This document shows positions 29,154-42,200 of a stretch of 64,000 nt of DNA, in pieces (position 1 is the stretch's first letter; each line of letters begins with the position of its first letter). The stretch lies in contig CM069874.1 of NCBI GenBank assembly GCA_036172665.1, forward strand, positions 50,326,707 to 50,390,706, read 5' to 3'. A program made the position numbers and the translations under genes. This DNA comes from Prosopocoilus inquinatus (taxonomy: Eukaryota > Arthropoda > Insecta > Coleoptera > Lucanidae). Under the pieces are notes generated by a model, which saw only the letters and a list, made by a program, of their open reading frames with translations, searched no databases and was not told where the DNA came from.

Positions 29154-32100
29154 ATGAGTGCCCAAAAAGATGACTTTGCCATGGAAGTTGACGCGACGTC
29201 CGAAGCCGGCAAAAGCTTGAATATGGAGGTGTCCGACTCCGAGAAAAATGTCATGGCATCCGGAACTACCGCTTCAGTTACCTGCTCCTTGCATCCTTTG
29301 GTGATTATGAACGTATCAGAGCACTGGACCAGGGAACGAGCTCAAAACAGCTCTGTGCAAAGAGGTTTCACTTGTAAACAACATTTTACCGTAGTAAACA
29401 TAACCTCATTTTTTTTTGGCAGTTATTGGGGCACTGATTGGCAAGCAGAAGGGCAGAAATATTGAGATTATGAATTCGTTCGAGTTAGTTTTTAGTATTA
29501 TAGGAGGAGACGTTATAGTTGATAGAGATTATTATAACATGAAAGAGGAACAGTGTAAGATTTTTAGCTTAAGTTTTCGTGTTATTCGCATTAATATGTA
29601 TTTCTTTTAGTTAAGCAAGTGTTTAGTGACATGGATTTCATTGGTTGGTATACTACGGGCGATACACCGAATACCACAGATATAAAAATTCATAAACAAA
29701 TTTGCGAAATTAATGAATCACCTGTTATGTTAAAATTAAATCCATATGATAAAAACATCGATGTAAGTATTAAAATTCAATTAGATTTTTGCATGACTGA
29801 CGGAATACTTGAATGTATTCATTGCGGATAGTTTAAAACTGGTGTTACATATTAGTATTCTATTAATTGCACAGCTAAAGAGTTAATGCTATTAACTTTG
29901 GTAATTATTTACAAAAGCTACAAGTTAACGTATGAAGATGAAATTTAGCACATAACACCACTACATAATATGTTGTCTGGTAAGACTATTTTTATTTAGG
30001 GCTCGCTGCTAGTTTACCAGAAAAAAATATTTAAAAACACACTTGGTTAAATGGCCATGTTTCCTTTATAATGACGTTTGAAGCGTATAGCCGGTGGCAT
30101 AACCAACGATTAGAAAAGGATAGAAAACTCGCTGTATCTATAACCATTAGTTAGAGAAGGACAACACGACGATTTTAATTTTTTTTTTTTATTAAAAACG
30201 GGATGTGTTCCCCAATTAATTCTAAGTGCATTTGAATTATAGTTTATCGTAGAACATGCCCTCCAAAATTTATAATGTTTGATCCACTTGTAGCTTCTGT
30301 AAATAATTACCTTAACTTTTATAACTAAGGCAATTGATGTTTTATAATTGAAGAGCTTAGAGTAAAACGGGTATAAGTGCAGTTGTTCGTATATTGAGAT
30401 ATTTGCATCTAAAGTTACGTGAGTAATAGAAATTTGCAAAGAAATAGTATTTCTAAACGCTAATAGCTCGCGCTAAAAGCCTAAAATCGCTTCAATCTCT
30501 TTTATACCTAACAGATATTAACTTCAGGTAGTCAAAAATGCACATTAAGCAGATTTGTTCAAAAATGCATTTATACCTTTTTTATTCTAGGCCCCTTAAT
30601 TACTGTAATTCAATCATTTTACCTTACTGCATTATGAGGTGTATTCAACAAAAATGTACAAGACTAAAGTTATTAAGTATTCTCGTCAGAGCAGGCCGTA
30701 TTCTAGTTTCCTTCGGTTGCTTACGTGAATTTTGATAGATGCCAGAATCTGACATGAAAAATATTATGACAATTCTACACTGTAATCTGACTATACAGTG
30801 TCCACATTTAGATGCTCACCATTGGCATCTCGGTTATAACTTAGGAAAATCATATTAGTGACAGTTATACGCCCTGTATTATATATGTTCTTGGGAAAAA
30901 TATATACAGAGTGTCTCAAAACCTCTGTCTTTAAATGAAACCGTAAGTTCCTCGTTACATAAGAGATTAATTCTCCAAATCTGAAATTTTTTTTCTGCAT
31001 CGGCTTAAACTATACAGACATAAAAGCTCTCCCCTAGTGCAGACGTTTATTTCGTCGTTTTTCCGAAGTTTTAATAAAGAATCAGATTTCTTTTTGCTGT
31101 ACAAATACAATAAACTTTAATAATCAACACTGTAAGTTGATTATTGGCAATTTACAAATTAATATGATGTAAGAATTTTCACTTTTTCAATCGCCTTTAG
31201 ATTGAATTTTTTTAATTTAACTGTTAAAGTACGGATTAGCACAAAACTAATCAATTAATGCAATACCCACAGAATATTTTAAACTATTAAGAACTTACCT
31301 AGTTACAAAATTTATCTGTTTTTAAAATTAACAAAAAGCACGATACTTGACCTGCTTTAAGTATAGTATCTGTGCATTAGGTCATGGTCTGTGTTTTTAT
31401 GACTTTATGGCCTTGAATGTCGCAGAATAGTTGAAAACCAAGCTCTGCCGGAACATTTAAGCTGCATTCAGCGATCCTCTAACAATTTCTATGAAAAAGT
31501 AAAATAATTTTTATCTGGGTTATTATTGCTATCTGACCAATAGTTGCTTCTTTTCTTGACCACTATTTGTGGTTTCAATTAAAGACATAGGTTTAGAGAC
31601 ACGCGGTATGTTATGTATTATTAACATACAAATAAAACACAAAATAAATTTTTATTGCAAAAACTTGCGAGGTTGCAGGTTTCTTGAGAAATAACAATGA
31701 AATACAAAAAGTTATTATACAAAACTAACGTAGGTTAACAGTTTTCAATTTCTTCTCTTCTTACATAATAGTTGTGAGACCTTCGCTTCCCCTGTTTGGT
31801 TATTTGCAACACTATCCTATCTGAAAGTAGTTAATAATAATATAATATTGATAAAAAAAAATAAGAATCTGAACTGGTATCACTACCTATCAATTAAATA
31901 GTTAAAAAACTGTGGCGATAATAATTAATCATGTTTCTTATTATAAATTAGGTACTCCCAAAGAATTTTGCACCATATATACAAAAATTGTAAATGGAAT
32001 CTTCAGGGCCGGAGGAAGGGCAGTCGGCGCCCCTCTTCCAAAAAAAAATTAAACAAATTTACATGAATTTATATTTATTACAAAAAATACCGTGCAAGCT

Positions 32101-34585
32101 GGCATTATACAAAGATTCAGTAAATGATTTTTGGTACAGTAACCTTTGGAAAATTTAGAAAAATGGACAATTGTTGCTTATTAATACTGGTTGCAGCCAT
32201 TACAGTAATTTCCTACGTATCTAAATTGGGAGCAAAATAAGCAGCAACAAAACATGCAACGCATCAACGAATATTTCTGTCAAATTGACAAACAGCTGTC
32301 AGAAATGCAGTAATTTCACAATCAGAGAAAGGCGGAACATTCCAACGACTCTAAGGGCCGTTTGCACCACTTTCAGTTAAAATTTAAGCTCCACTTAACT
32401 CCATAGAAACAATTGTTGCAACAAACGTTTCTATGGAATTAAGTGGAGCTTAAATTTTAACTGAAAGTGGTGCAAATGGCCCTTATATCTTTAAAATCAT
32501 TTATAGAAACTGTGTATTAGATCTTATAGACTGTGAAACCGATTGTCAAAAAAATTAATTGTAAGTAATTAGTAGTTGTTAGTTTGTAGTTGCCAGATTT
32601 TTTTTTTTTAATTTGAATATACATTATTTTTCCAAAATGTATGTTAAAGAGTTAATTTTGACAAATTTTTGCTTAATTTTACAGCAAATGGACGATAAAC
32701 CGTGGTTTACCGTTTGGCTTACTTTTTTCTGCAGTGGTGTTTGGCGACCAAAATGTGCTAATAATTTTTATTTGGCTGTCAGTGACGATTCTAAAATATG
32801 GACAAAATTTTATTTGACATTTAAGTGTCTTTTTTGTTTTCTTACTTTTATTTTTTTTTAATTTCTGCTTGGGTTGAATAGAACTAAGTTGAATTATGTT
32901 GACGTTGCGATTGGTCGAGCTTCATTGTAATTGATTTTTAATTTTCAACAATTTTTACACTGTTCTTTTTTCTTGCAATTTTAAATTTTTATTTGTGTTA
33001 AATGGAATAAGATTGAGATCAGTTTGATTGGAATGACGTTTACGTTAGTTGAAATCCATTTTAATTGATTTTTAATTTTTTTTAAATATTCACTTTTAAT
33101 TTTTAATCTTTTATTTGTGTTAGGTGAAGTTAGGTTGATATTAGTTGGGTTGGTCTTGGAATTTGTTGAGGTTATTCCTTGTATAAATTTTAACATTTCT
33201 TTTTACTTCTTTATTTTTTTAAGAAAGATATGAAACAAATAAAAACACTTTAGAAAACCAGCTAAAAATGTAATGTGTTACCTTATTTTTTTTTTAATTT
33301 TACTTGTGTAGAATGGAGTGCAATATCATAGGATAGGTTGAGTGAGTTCAGTTGACCTTGACATTTGTTGATGTAAATTTTAATATTTACTTAAATTTTT
33401 TTTTTAACTTGAGTTCAATGGAGTTACTTCGAGTGCTGTTAGATTGAGCTGACATTGAAAATCTTTTCGTTTATTTTTTTTTTATTTTCTGATTTTTATT
33501 TTTTGCTTGGGTTGAATAGAATCGAGTTCGGTTGTTGGGTCAAGTTTGGTTAACCTTGACATAGGTCCTACGCACTTACTTTTAATCCTAATAGTTTTAA
33601 ATCTTTGCATTTAAAATTTCTTGCCTTTATTGAATACATTTAATTTGAGTTGGGTTGACCTTGAGATTTGTTGTGCTTCATTTTAACATTTTTTTTACTT
33701 TACTAATATTTTTCTTAATTTTTTACTTGAAACGGAGTTAGGTTGAGTTCAGTAAGATTTTGATGGGTTGGGTTGGGTTCTTAATTCCTTGCTCAGATTA
33801 AGTAAAGTTGAGTTCCGTTATTGGATATACTTCTACGTAAAAAATATATTTTAATATATTTTTTACTTAATTTTTTTTAATATTTGTTTTAATTTTTTAA
33901 CTTGAACTTCATTTTAATTGATTTTTAATTTTTACTTTTAATTTTACCGGTAATTTTTATTCTTTTACTTGTGTTAAATGTTAGATGAAGTTGATGCAAA
34001 TTAGTTTGGGTTGACCTTGAAGCTCCTTGAGCTTAACTTTAATCTATATATTTTAACATTTCTTTTTACATTTCATTTTTTAAGTGTTTTCTTTTAATTT
34101 TTTTATTTTATTTGTGTAGAATAGAGTACAATATGATTTAATAAGTTGAGTGAGTTCAGTTGACCTTGAGAATTGTTGAAGTTCATTTTAATGCATGCAT
34201 AAGTTTTAATATGTTTTTCTTAGTTTCAATGTTTTTAATATTTGTTTTAAATTTTTAACTTGAATGGAATGAGATTAGGTCGAATGAAGTCAGATTTGAA
34301 AATCTCTTTTCATTTAATTTTTTTTACTTTAATCTTTTTTGAAGTTTGTTCTTGTCCGATGAAAATAGTAAGTAGAAGGTTTTTTTAATCTCAAACCGGA
34401 CAGAAAAATGAAGGGAAACACACTCAACGTTTCGCTATAGATTTATAGCTTCGTCAGGAGTGAAAAAAAAGTAAATAAACAAGTTGTCAAGAGAAACAAG
34501 TCGTCAAGAGAAACGAAAAGGTAAAATGATTTTTAAACTAAACTACGAGTTGTTCGGAATAAAAGTAACGAGAACTAATTAAAAC

Positions 34586-34639
<54 letters not shown>

Positions 34640-35767
34640 ATATATATATAATTAATTAATTGACAGATCTATATCTTGTTTAAAGAGTCCAGAAAACTAC
34701 AAAATATGTCATTTAAATTTTCAAAGTCCGTACGTTTATTAATAGAATTTCCAGACATTTTAATTTTACACATTTCTATGAAACGTCTTTTAAAAATATT
34801 AGATTCACTGTACAAAATATCAGTATTATCAAAATCAAAATTATGATTATTTACTAATGAATGCTCTACAAGCATTGAATGATTTTGATTATTTTTTTGA
34901 ATATGATATTTATGTTGGTCTAAACGTTTTTTTAAATTTTGGCTCGTTTCACCTATATAAACAGAATTACAATTTGAACATTTGATTTCATAAACCACGT
35001 TAGGTTGTTTTAATTTCGGTATTTTGGTTTTTAAATTCGAAAAAATTAAATTTAAATTATACACAGATTTACTGGCTAAAATTAAATTATGTTTTTTGAA
35101 AATGTGTTTAAATGTATTGTGTAATGGTTCAATATAAGGCAAGGATATGTATTTATGATTCGAAGTTTGTCTAATGTAATGAATCAGTAATTAAAAATCG
35201 TATTAAATACTTACAAAATTCAAATGTCTCTAAAAACATTAGACAAACTTCGAATCATAAATACATATCCTTGCCTTATATTGAACCATTACACAATACA
35301 TTTAAACACATTTTCAAAAAACATAATTTAATTTTAGCCAGTAAATCTGTGAATAATTTAAATTTAATTTTTTCGAATTTAAAAACCAAAATACCGAAAT
35401 TAAAACAACCTAACGTGGTTTATGAAATCAAATGTTCAAATTGTAATTCTGTTTATATAGGTGAAACGAGCCAAAATTAAAAAAAAACCTTTAGACCAAC
35501 ATAAATATCATATTAAAAAAAATAATCAAAATCATTCAATGCTTGTAGAGCATTCATTAGTAAATAATCATAATTTTGATTTTGATAATACTGATATTTT
35601 GTACAGTGAATCTAATATTTTTAAAAGACGTTTCATAGAAATGTGTAAAATTAAAATGTCTGGAAATTCTATTAATAAACGTACGGACTTTGAAAATTTA
35701 AATGACATATTTTGTAGTTTTCTGGACTCTTTAAACAAGATATAGATCTGTCAATTAATTAATTATA

Positions 35768-35806
<39 letters not shown>

Positions 35807-38800
35807 GTTTTAATTAGTTCTCGTTACTTTTATTCCGAACAACTCGTAGTTTAGTTTAAAAATCATTTTACCTTTTCGTTTCTCTTGACGACTTGTTTCT
35901 CTTGACAACTTGTTTATTTACTTTTTTTTCACTCCTGACGAAGCTATAAATCTATAGCGAAACGTTGAGTGTGTTTCCCTTCATTTTTCTGTCCGGTTTG
36001 AGATTAAAAAAACCTTCTACTTTTTAATCTTTTTGTCTTTTGACTTTAAATCTTTTTTGCTTGGTTTGAATAGAATCGAGTTTAGTTGTTGGGTTGTCCT
36101 TAACATTGTTCGAAATTCTCTTGGCCTCATCGTTTTTGCATTTTTTTACTTCTAATTTTTTGCATTTTTAATTTTTTCTTCGTTGGAATAGAATTAGGAG
36201 AATAAGTTTAGTTGAATTGGGTTGATCTTGAGATTTGTTGAGCTTGATTTCTGAACTCTTAATTTTTTGATATTTTTTATTATTTTTTTTCTTGGGTTGA
36301 ATGGAGTTAGGTTGGATTCAGTTAGATTGGGTCGATAGATTTATTTGTCTATTATTTTTTTTAAAGTTTGATTTTTTATTGTATTTAATTTTTAATTTTT
36401 TTGTTTGGGTTAAGTAGAGTTGAGTTCGGTTGTTGAATCAAGTTTGGTTGACCTTGAGATTGTTTGAGTTGCTCTTTAATCGTTTTTAATTAATATATTT
36501 TGGTGCCCCTCTTGCATCGGCGCCCTCATGTCTCGCTTACCTTGCTTACTGCCTTCCGCCGACCCTGGGAATCTTTATACCAAAGAAATTTAAAAATTAT
36601 CGGAAACAGGGCCTATTATTGATAAGTAGAGGACGATTTTTTATACTCGGCAACTAATATACAATTTGATTTCGTTTGACGTATGTATATTTTATTACTT
36701 TATTTTATAATTATTTATTACTTTAAATTTACTTTGCTAAAGGTCTTGGAGACAGTAGCGTGCTCCCCCTGGGGAGCTGATCCGAGACCCTTTGGTCATT
36801 TTTATTGGACCAATAAATTTTACATTATTATCATTTATGCTCCAAAGATAATAGACATAAAACCTACAACTCTTGCATTTAAAGTTTGTCCCTAACTCCT
36901 AAAATTAAGCTTCTAGATGGAGTGCAAAATATAAAAACTATATGTACGTTTACGCGTGCACAGATTTTAAAAATATCTTCTGGTCACATTCTTGGGACAC
37001 CTTGAATTAACCTGATATCATTTTGTTAGCATAAAAGTGTTATTTTTTTTAATGTTTATTAATGACAGTAATTAATATTAACTTTTATAAAATTGTAACT
37101 TTCACAATTTTGTATTAGGTTGTTTGGAAAAAAATGTCGTTTTTTCAACTAATTCATATTTCGCAGGTAGCGAGATATAATTTTTTATTTGCAAATTGAA
37201 AAGTATACTTTTCTAAACAATATACTATGCAAATGTTAACCCGTACTTAATTGTGTGTTCTTACGAAGAATAACCAAAAAACGAAGAATTCTTGAACTTA
37301 TTGTTACACGAGTTTAAGAAGGAAAGTAGCTGCACAAGTGGCTTAGAAGAAGAGAAGAAGACAAAGAGTCTCTTAATGTTAAGACATGCCCAACATGAAT
37401 TTATAAAATTTAGAAATGGCGATTTTACTCTTCGAAGGGGTCGTACCTCGGGTTGCCCTTTAAAGATTAACCAATTTTTTTTGCAATTTATTAAAGAAAA
37501 TACGGTTATTACAACATATCGACTGTCAGACGAGTTGGGTGCATTCAATTCAACCATTTGGTGCCACTTAAGAGGTCGTAGTACGATTATTAAACGTTCT
37601 ACAAAAATTTCACATAACTTAAATGAATCTCAACCTAAACACCTTAAACATTTGTACAAAATTATTCCAAACTTCCCGCCACAATCGTTTTCTGTGACAA
37701 ATCATGATTTGTGAAGAAATATGGACTCTTCTAAGAATTACCTACTGGTATAAACAGTGGCTTAATCTTCGACAAGTGTCTTTTTCAGTCGTTAACAAAA
37801 ATCGTTTTGGAAGATAAGTAGTGTTCACTGTTTGGTGGAATATCTTTGGAGTGATCCATTTTGAACTTGTTTCAAATCTTCATACAGTTAATGCTGCAGT
37901 CTGTTGTGCTCAACTTACTAAAGTACACGAAATTTTACGTTTAGGGTGCCCTGCACCTGTAAATACAAATCACGTGCTCCACCACTAGGATAGGATAAAG
38001 CAAAATCACACAATACAATTAGGTCTCAATAAAAACTGATGGAGCTTGGATGGACTTTTCTTCCTCTTTTTGCATAAAGTCCGGACATTGCTCCTTCGGA
38101 TTACCATATGTTTTGTTTGATGAAACATTTCCTTAAAGACAGAAATTTTAATGAATATTGCGAATTGTGTTACGCCATATCAAGAATTTCTTGGCTCTAG
38201 ATAACTTGGCTGGTATCATCGAGGAATACAAATTCTGGCAGAATGATGGCAAAGTATCACTAATGAAAATGGCAATTGCATAATTTAATGAAAATTAATG
38301 TTTCGTTTAATACAACCATTCTAAATTAGAAAAAAACGACATTTTTTCCGAACAACCTAATATTTTAATTTTTTTATTGCTGTAGCACCTTCCAGTTACT
38401 TTATATGAATCCGTAATCGACTTAATAGCCGGAGAAGCTACGATGTTATTTGTTGCACTTACGTACACGTTAGCAACTGAAGAAGCCGAGCGTATTGGTG
38501 TGGATCATGTGGCAAGAATGTCATCGACAGATGCAGGTGAAAGCTCACTGGTTGCTGAACACCTCACGGCGCAACACAGTGCCATAAAAATGCTACACTC
38601 ACGAGTACGCCTAGTCCTGGAATACATGAAGGCTGTGCAAAAGAAAGAAATTCCAGCTAATCACGAAATCTTACGAGAAGCTTATTCGCTGTGCCATCGA
38701 CTGCCCGTCATACAAAGCTCGAGATTTAGACAAGACTTTTATAACGTAAGTAAATCTCTCTTTATTTATAATTACTATGATGGTGACTTTTGTTATTTTT

Positions 38801-38945
38801 ACAGCAATGCAATGATGTTGGCCTCATGACTTACTTAGGTACATTAACAAAAGGCTGCAATGATTTGAATCAGTTTGTTAATAAATTCAACATTTTATAC
38901 GATCGTCAAGGAATGGGCAGGAGAATGCGCGGCATCTTCTTTTAA
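29154..38945 (+). CDS. CSN6: COP9 signalosome subunit 6
   Basis: Five exons give a complete protein of 331 residues: 29154-29364, 29423-29554, 29611-29762, 38386-38745 and 38805-38945. Every junction has GT...AG and keeps phase. CSN6 is the MPN-domain partner of CSN5 in the COP9 signalosome, which removes NEDD8 from cullins. It is a scaffold without the metal-binding JAMM residues. Visible blocks: [55 protein letters not shown] (MPN), then [50 protein letters not shown] and the end GRRMRGIFF. Intron 3 (29763-38385) is 8.6 kb and full of mobile DNA. The gene ends 303 bases from the convergent PARG-like gene. Confidence 0.95.
29763..32351. other. first part of CSN6 intron 3
   Basis: AT-rich DNA with no supported gene. 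Short frames look random. Around 30780-31020 and 31610-31760 the sequence looks like decayed repeats, but I cannot assign a family. Confidence 0.45.
32354..32483. mobile_element. palindromic MITE, TA-flanked
   Basis: Two nearly perfect 57-base arms starting AGGGCCGTTTGCACCA enclose about 16 bases. TA at 32352-32353 and 32484-32485 fits a Tc1/mariner-type target duplication. There is no coding capacity. Confidence 0.88.
34421..34462 (-). ncRNA. minimal hammerhead ribozyme, left Penelope-like copy
   Basis: On the minus strand: stem I CACTC pairs with GAGTG; core CTGACGA; stem II GCTATA/TATAGC with loop AATC; GAA then the palindrome ACGT and the U before the cleavage position. The very short self-complementary stem III fits the dimer-acting hammerheads known from Penelope-like elements. 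One extra A lies between the core and stem II. Confidence 0.78.
34669..35142 (-). pseudogene. Penelope-like GIY-YIG endonuclease fragment, left copy
   Basis: 157 codons open on the minus strand. [20 protein letters not shown] followed by [17 protein letters not shown] is the GIY-YIG signature with the upstream Cys pair typical of Penelope-like elements; the conserved Arg (KKRLDQH) is present, and a C-terminal IEMCKIKM follows with its Glu. The normal protein has a reverse transcriptase before this domain. Here the coding sequence starts abruptly in the linker (no ATG), so the copy is 5'-truncated. It is the better preserved of the two copies. Confidence 0.85.
35271..35745 (+). pseudogene. Penelope-like GIY-YIG endonuclease fragment, right copy, frameshifted
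   Basis: Nearly identical to the left copy, but an indel in an A-rich run near 35478-35490 moves the frame just after YIGETSQN. The two open pieces are 35271-35480 and 35461-35745. It lacks reverse transcriptase sequence. Confidence 0.85.
35930..35971 (+). ncRNA. minimal hammerhead ribozyme, right Penelope-like copy
   Basis: Same structure as 34421-34462, with no base changes in the core: CACTC/GAGTG stem I, CTGACGA, a six-pair stem II, GAA and the self-complementary ACGT. Confidence 0.78.
36491..37112. other. CSN6 intron 3 sequence between satellite and mariner
   Basis: AT-rich, no supported gene or repeat family. Confidence 0.4.
37115..38360 (+). mobile_element. mariner-like element, decayed, TA-flanked
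   Basis: TIRs begin TTAGGTTGTTTGGAAAA on the left and the complement of TTAGGTTGTTCGGAAAA on the right. TA lies at 37113-37114 and 38361-38362. At 1.25 kb this is a normal mariner length. Confidence 0.88.
37292..38280 (+). pseudogene. decayed mariner-like transposase
   Basis: The open piece (37292-37714) holds the second HTH region: [40 protein letters not shown], then [10 protein letters not shown], matching mariner transposases before the catalytic domain. Downstream the reading frame is destroyed by stops and shifts, though a [15 protein letters not shown] segment near 38040 may be a remnant of the catalytic part. It is not functional. Confidence 0.75.
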
Positions 38946-39248
38946 ATATAAAATTTATGTATTTATTTAGATTTATAATTAAATGAACTATCGAAAAAGA
39001 GCTTTGATTTTTATAATTTTTTCGGTTTCGTAGTTCAATTGGTTGACGTGTTATGGATAGGGGGTTAGTGGTAAAATGTAAATAAACGCACGAGAAATTA
39101 ATTCAAACTGCAAAATAAGTTTATTTCAAAAACGTTTCAACAATTTGGCGTTTAAATATATCTAAAAATATCAAGAAGCTGACAATCCCCTGTGAATTGT
39201 GTCCAAGTAAGTACATAGGTGTTTGATTCTTTTCCTCGCAACCCTTAA
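38946..39248. other. convergent intergenic gap between CSN6 and the PARG-like gene
   Basis: About 300 bases, serving as 3' UTR for both genes. TTTATT near 39118 gives a minus-strand AATAAA for the PARG-like gene. Confidence 0.55.
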
Positions 39249-42200
39249 TCAAGTGTGCCTTTCAACTCCTATCAATTCTTCAAACAGAGTTGCGTTGTCG
39301 TTTCTGCCGTGCAGAACCTGAGATGAATATCGCAAGGTGGCCTGTGTTAAGTCCCTGACTGTCCATTTTCTATCCCTCAACAATCTATACACTGTGTCCA
39401 AGGAAGCTAGCTCTCGATGGCTTGCCGTGTAGTATATAAGAAGAGGCATGCCGGCTACGCTCGCTGCTAACCACTGTATAATAGCCTTGAGCTGGATTTC
39501 ACCTTTTCTGGAAGAGCCGCAGCCCCAGTTACCGGTCGATACTGCTCTGAGTCCACCCTCTTTAGGCTTCTGAGCAATTTGTGATACCTAAAAGGACCTT
39601 TACATTAATTATTCCATTGAATCTGAAATCGCGTGCTGCGGTTTCACCTAGGTCACGGATTAGGTGATGGTGAGAGAAAAAAAAAACTAATGTAAAAGCT
39701 TGCATGTAGCTTGGCATTAAAGAAGTTGCAGAACTTACGTTAATTGTTAATTCAAGTGTAACTGTCCTGTTTTAAATACTCATTAAAATGTTATTAGTAA
39801 AATTCTATAAGTTGAAATTTGCTTCTGTTGTGGTTTTATTTTGTTTTTTGAATAATTCGACATCTTGTACAATGAAAATTTTAAGCTGACATTATACAGG
39901 TGATACAAGGGAAAAGAATTTGGCCCACTTAGAACATGTTCGTAAACTATCCTCTGTGTTTTCTGGGTAATATTATATTTCTTCTATCCAAATGGTATAG
40001 CATATCTTGCAATTCTTCATGTTATCCAATCATATGCGCTATCCAAGAAGACTTTATGAACTCGGTCTTAGTGTTGAACACTTTTTACGCTGAATGTAAT
40101 ATTTAAACCCGCCTTCCGCGGCTCTAATTCATCTAAATTGTTATTGGGTGGGAAGAGCGTGAGTGTTCGCATTTCACAGGGGTGCGTTCAAAAATTAATA
40201 TCCCGGTGTGAGGTGCGGTTGGGCGAGGTTTCATAGTGGACTGAACATTTGTACGTAGCGATGGGATTCCACTCGGTGCAATCGTTTGCACCGGTGGAAT
40301 CACGGAATGTACCCACAATGCACCCCCGGTACATTGGATGCTTTGCCCGGTTGCCTACATTTACATAAGACATTAAAAAATGCTTCAAAATGACACCAAA
40401 TATAATATATTTTGTACGGACTATCGCTAGACAATTATTTTCAAAAACTTACTCACTTTCTTCAGATTTTAAGCTACAAAGCTTCGGGTTAAACTTAAAA
40501 GTTTACTATTCAGCTGTTCACTATACACTATGAAACATTAAACCTGTAAACCATCTGCAAACAATTAAATAACATCAAAATAAGATTATTTCTCGTTCGA
40601 TTTGCGCGGGAAATTTTTAAAATTTAAATTTTTTAATGCACCCGGTACATTCATGTATGCACCCTTGTGAATGCATCCATGTGGGTGCTTTCATTGCAAC
40701 GGGTTCATTCCCTGCCCCATCTCTACTTGTATGTGAACGCAGAAGAAACAAGTAACATGTGATGTTTTAGGGACGCAAATTTATTATTGAAACACGAAAA
40801 TTATTGCAGAAATATGAATTCATAATCGCCAACAGATGGCGTCACTGAAGAAATTCGAAACAGGCGACATTTCAAATTGAAAGAAACGAAAATCTCAACG
40901 GACATTTTATATTTTGGATCCTTGAAATTAATTATAATAAGTTTTGGCATTTTGAGATTGATAAGAATTATAATTTATTTCGAAATCTCAGCACACGTTC
41001 CAATTTTTTTTTAAATTTTAAGCGCGACCAATTTTTTTTCGTTTATTAATCTAGGAAGGTCGTATTTAAATCCATATTAAGACGATGTTACTGACCGCGC
41101 CAAGAGATGGCGTTTAGAAAGGGCGCCAGCCAATAAATGTTACGCAAACCACCAGTGAAGGGTGATACATGGCCGGGAAAGTGTATCTCTGTGTCCCCTC
41201 AAGATACAAGTCTCTAGGATACGCTTCTCCGTTGGTGCACCCCAAAGAAAAAAAAAGAGTCTCTCCCTAAAGTACACGTACCACAAAAAAAGAGAAGTTA
41301 TGTTCGGTTAATAATACAGAGTGGAAAGTTTAACTGAAATAAATTCTGAAACTTAGAAAATTACTATTTGAAGAAAATTTCAAGTCAACTTTTTAATTGG
41401 GGGGGGGGGGGGGGGGTTAAACAACTACTTTTTTAATGAAAGGGTATGTAGATTAATTTTTTTTGAAACTTATTGAATTTGGAATACAGCTATGTTTTTA
41501 TTAGGAAATAAGTTCAATATATACAATATATACTGCCCAACCAAAGGGGAGTTAGCGCATAACTGCCGCACCCCGTTGCTAAATCTTTTGTAAATGAAAT
41601 TTTATTAGTGTATTAATAAAATTTGATTATGTTTTTATTATTAGAGTAAAGTCAGCATATATGGAATAGACCGGCTAATACGGAATACCCGGTATTTTTG
41701 AAATAAGAAGCGCCATCTATTAAACGACTGGCATTAACATGAGTTTCGCTATTGTAGGTCACTACTACAGAGGTTCTCAGCCGGTAAGATTGCATAACTT
41801 TACAGTACATGAGTTTCTGAATTTATCGTTTTGGTAGCTTTCGCGCGGTAATAGAAAAATGTATTTTTGCGTATTTTTTAAAATAAAAGTGTTTTTTTTT
41901 ACACCAAAGTTAGTTTGTTATAGTGTAGAGATTAGTACAACAGTTGATATTTCACCTTATTAATTCAAAGTATTGCATATTTTTTCTTATTTCATATCAC
42001 CCCAACTGACTACTCCATATTGCTCGCCATTTTAAATCATATCATGAAAATGCAGCTTTTTAATTTGTCTCAGATTTTTTCCAAATAATACGTATTTCTT
42101 AAATTTATTATTTGCAACCGCTGGAAAACAACATAAAGTATTTTTAATTAAAATATCTGAGAATTTAGTATCTTAGTTCAAAATTTATGACGGCCCAAAG

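Larger units (their letters stand above)
34371..35176 (-). mobile_element. Penelope-like element, 5'-truncated, left copy
   Basis: Matches 35237-36021 in inverted orientation across a 60-base spacer. On the minus strand: GIY-YIG endonuclease region, AT-rich tail, an A tract (T tract at about 34589-34635 on plus), then a conserved tail with a hammerhead ribozyme. No reverse transcriptase is present. Confidence 0.85.
35237..36021 (+). mobile_element. Penelope-like element, 5'-truncated, right copy
   Basis: Inverted mate of 34371-35176, truncated at the same 5' base (ACATTAGACAAACTTCG region). The A tract is at about 35776-35803. Its endonuclease frame is shifted. Confidence 0.85.
32865..36490. 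repeat. T-rich degenerate satellite, split by a Penelope-like pair
   Basis: Imperfect units of about 130-170 bases carry blocks such as GGGTTGAATAGAATTGAG, TTGACCTTGAGATTTGTTGA and a T-rich tail. The array is broken at 34371-36021 by the inverted Penelope-like copies. Confidence 0.75.

Noticed and set aside
29154..29465. Reading CSN6 exon 1 through to 29465 as a separate small protein
   Set aside because: The frame past 29364 is intronic; splicing to 29423 in phase gives the conserved CSN6 sequence.
39020..39080. tRNA-like GTAGTTCAATTGG sequence
   Set aside because: No B box or cloverleaf could be formed downstream.
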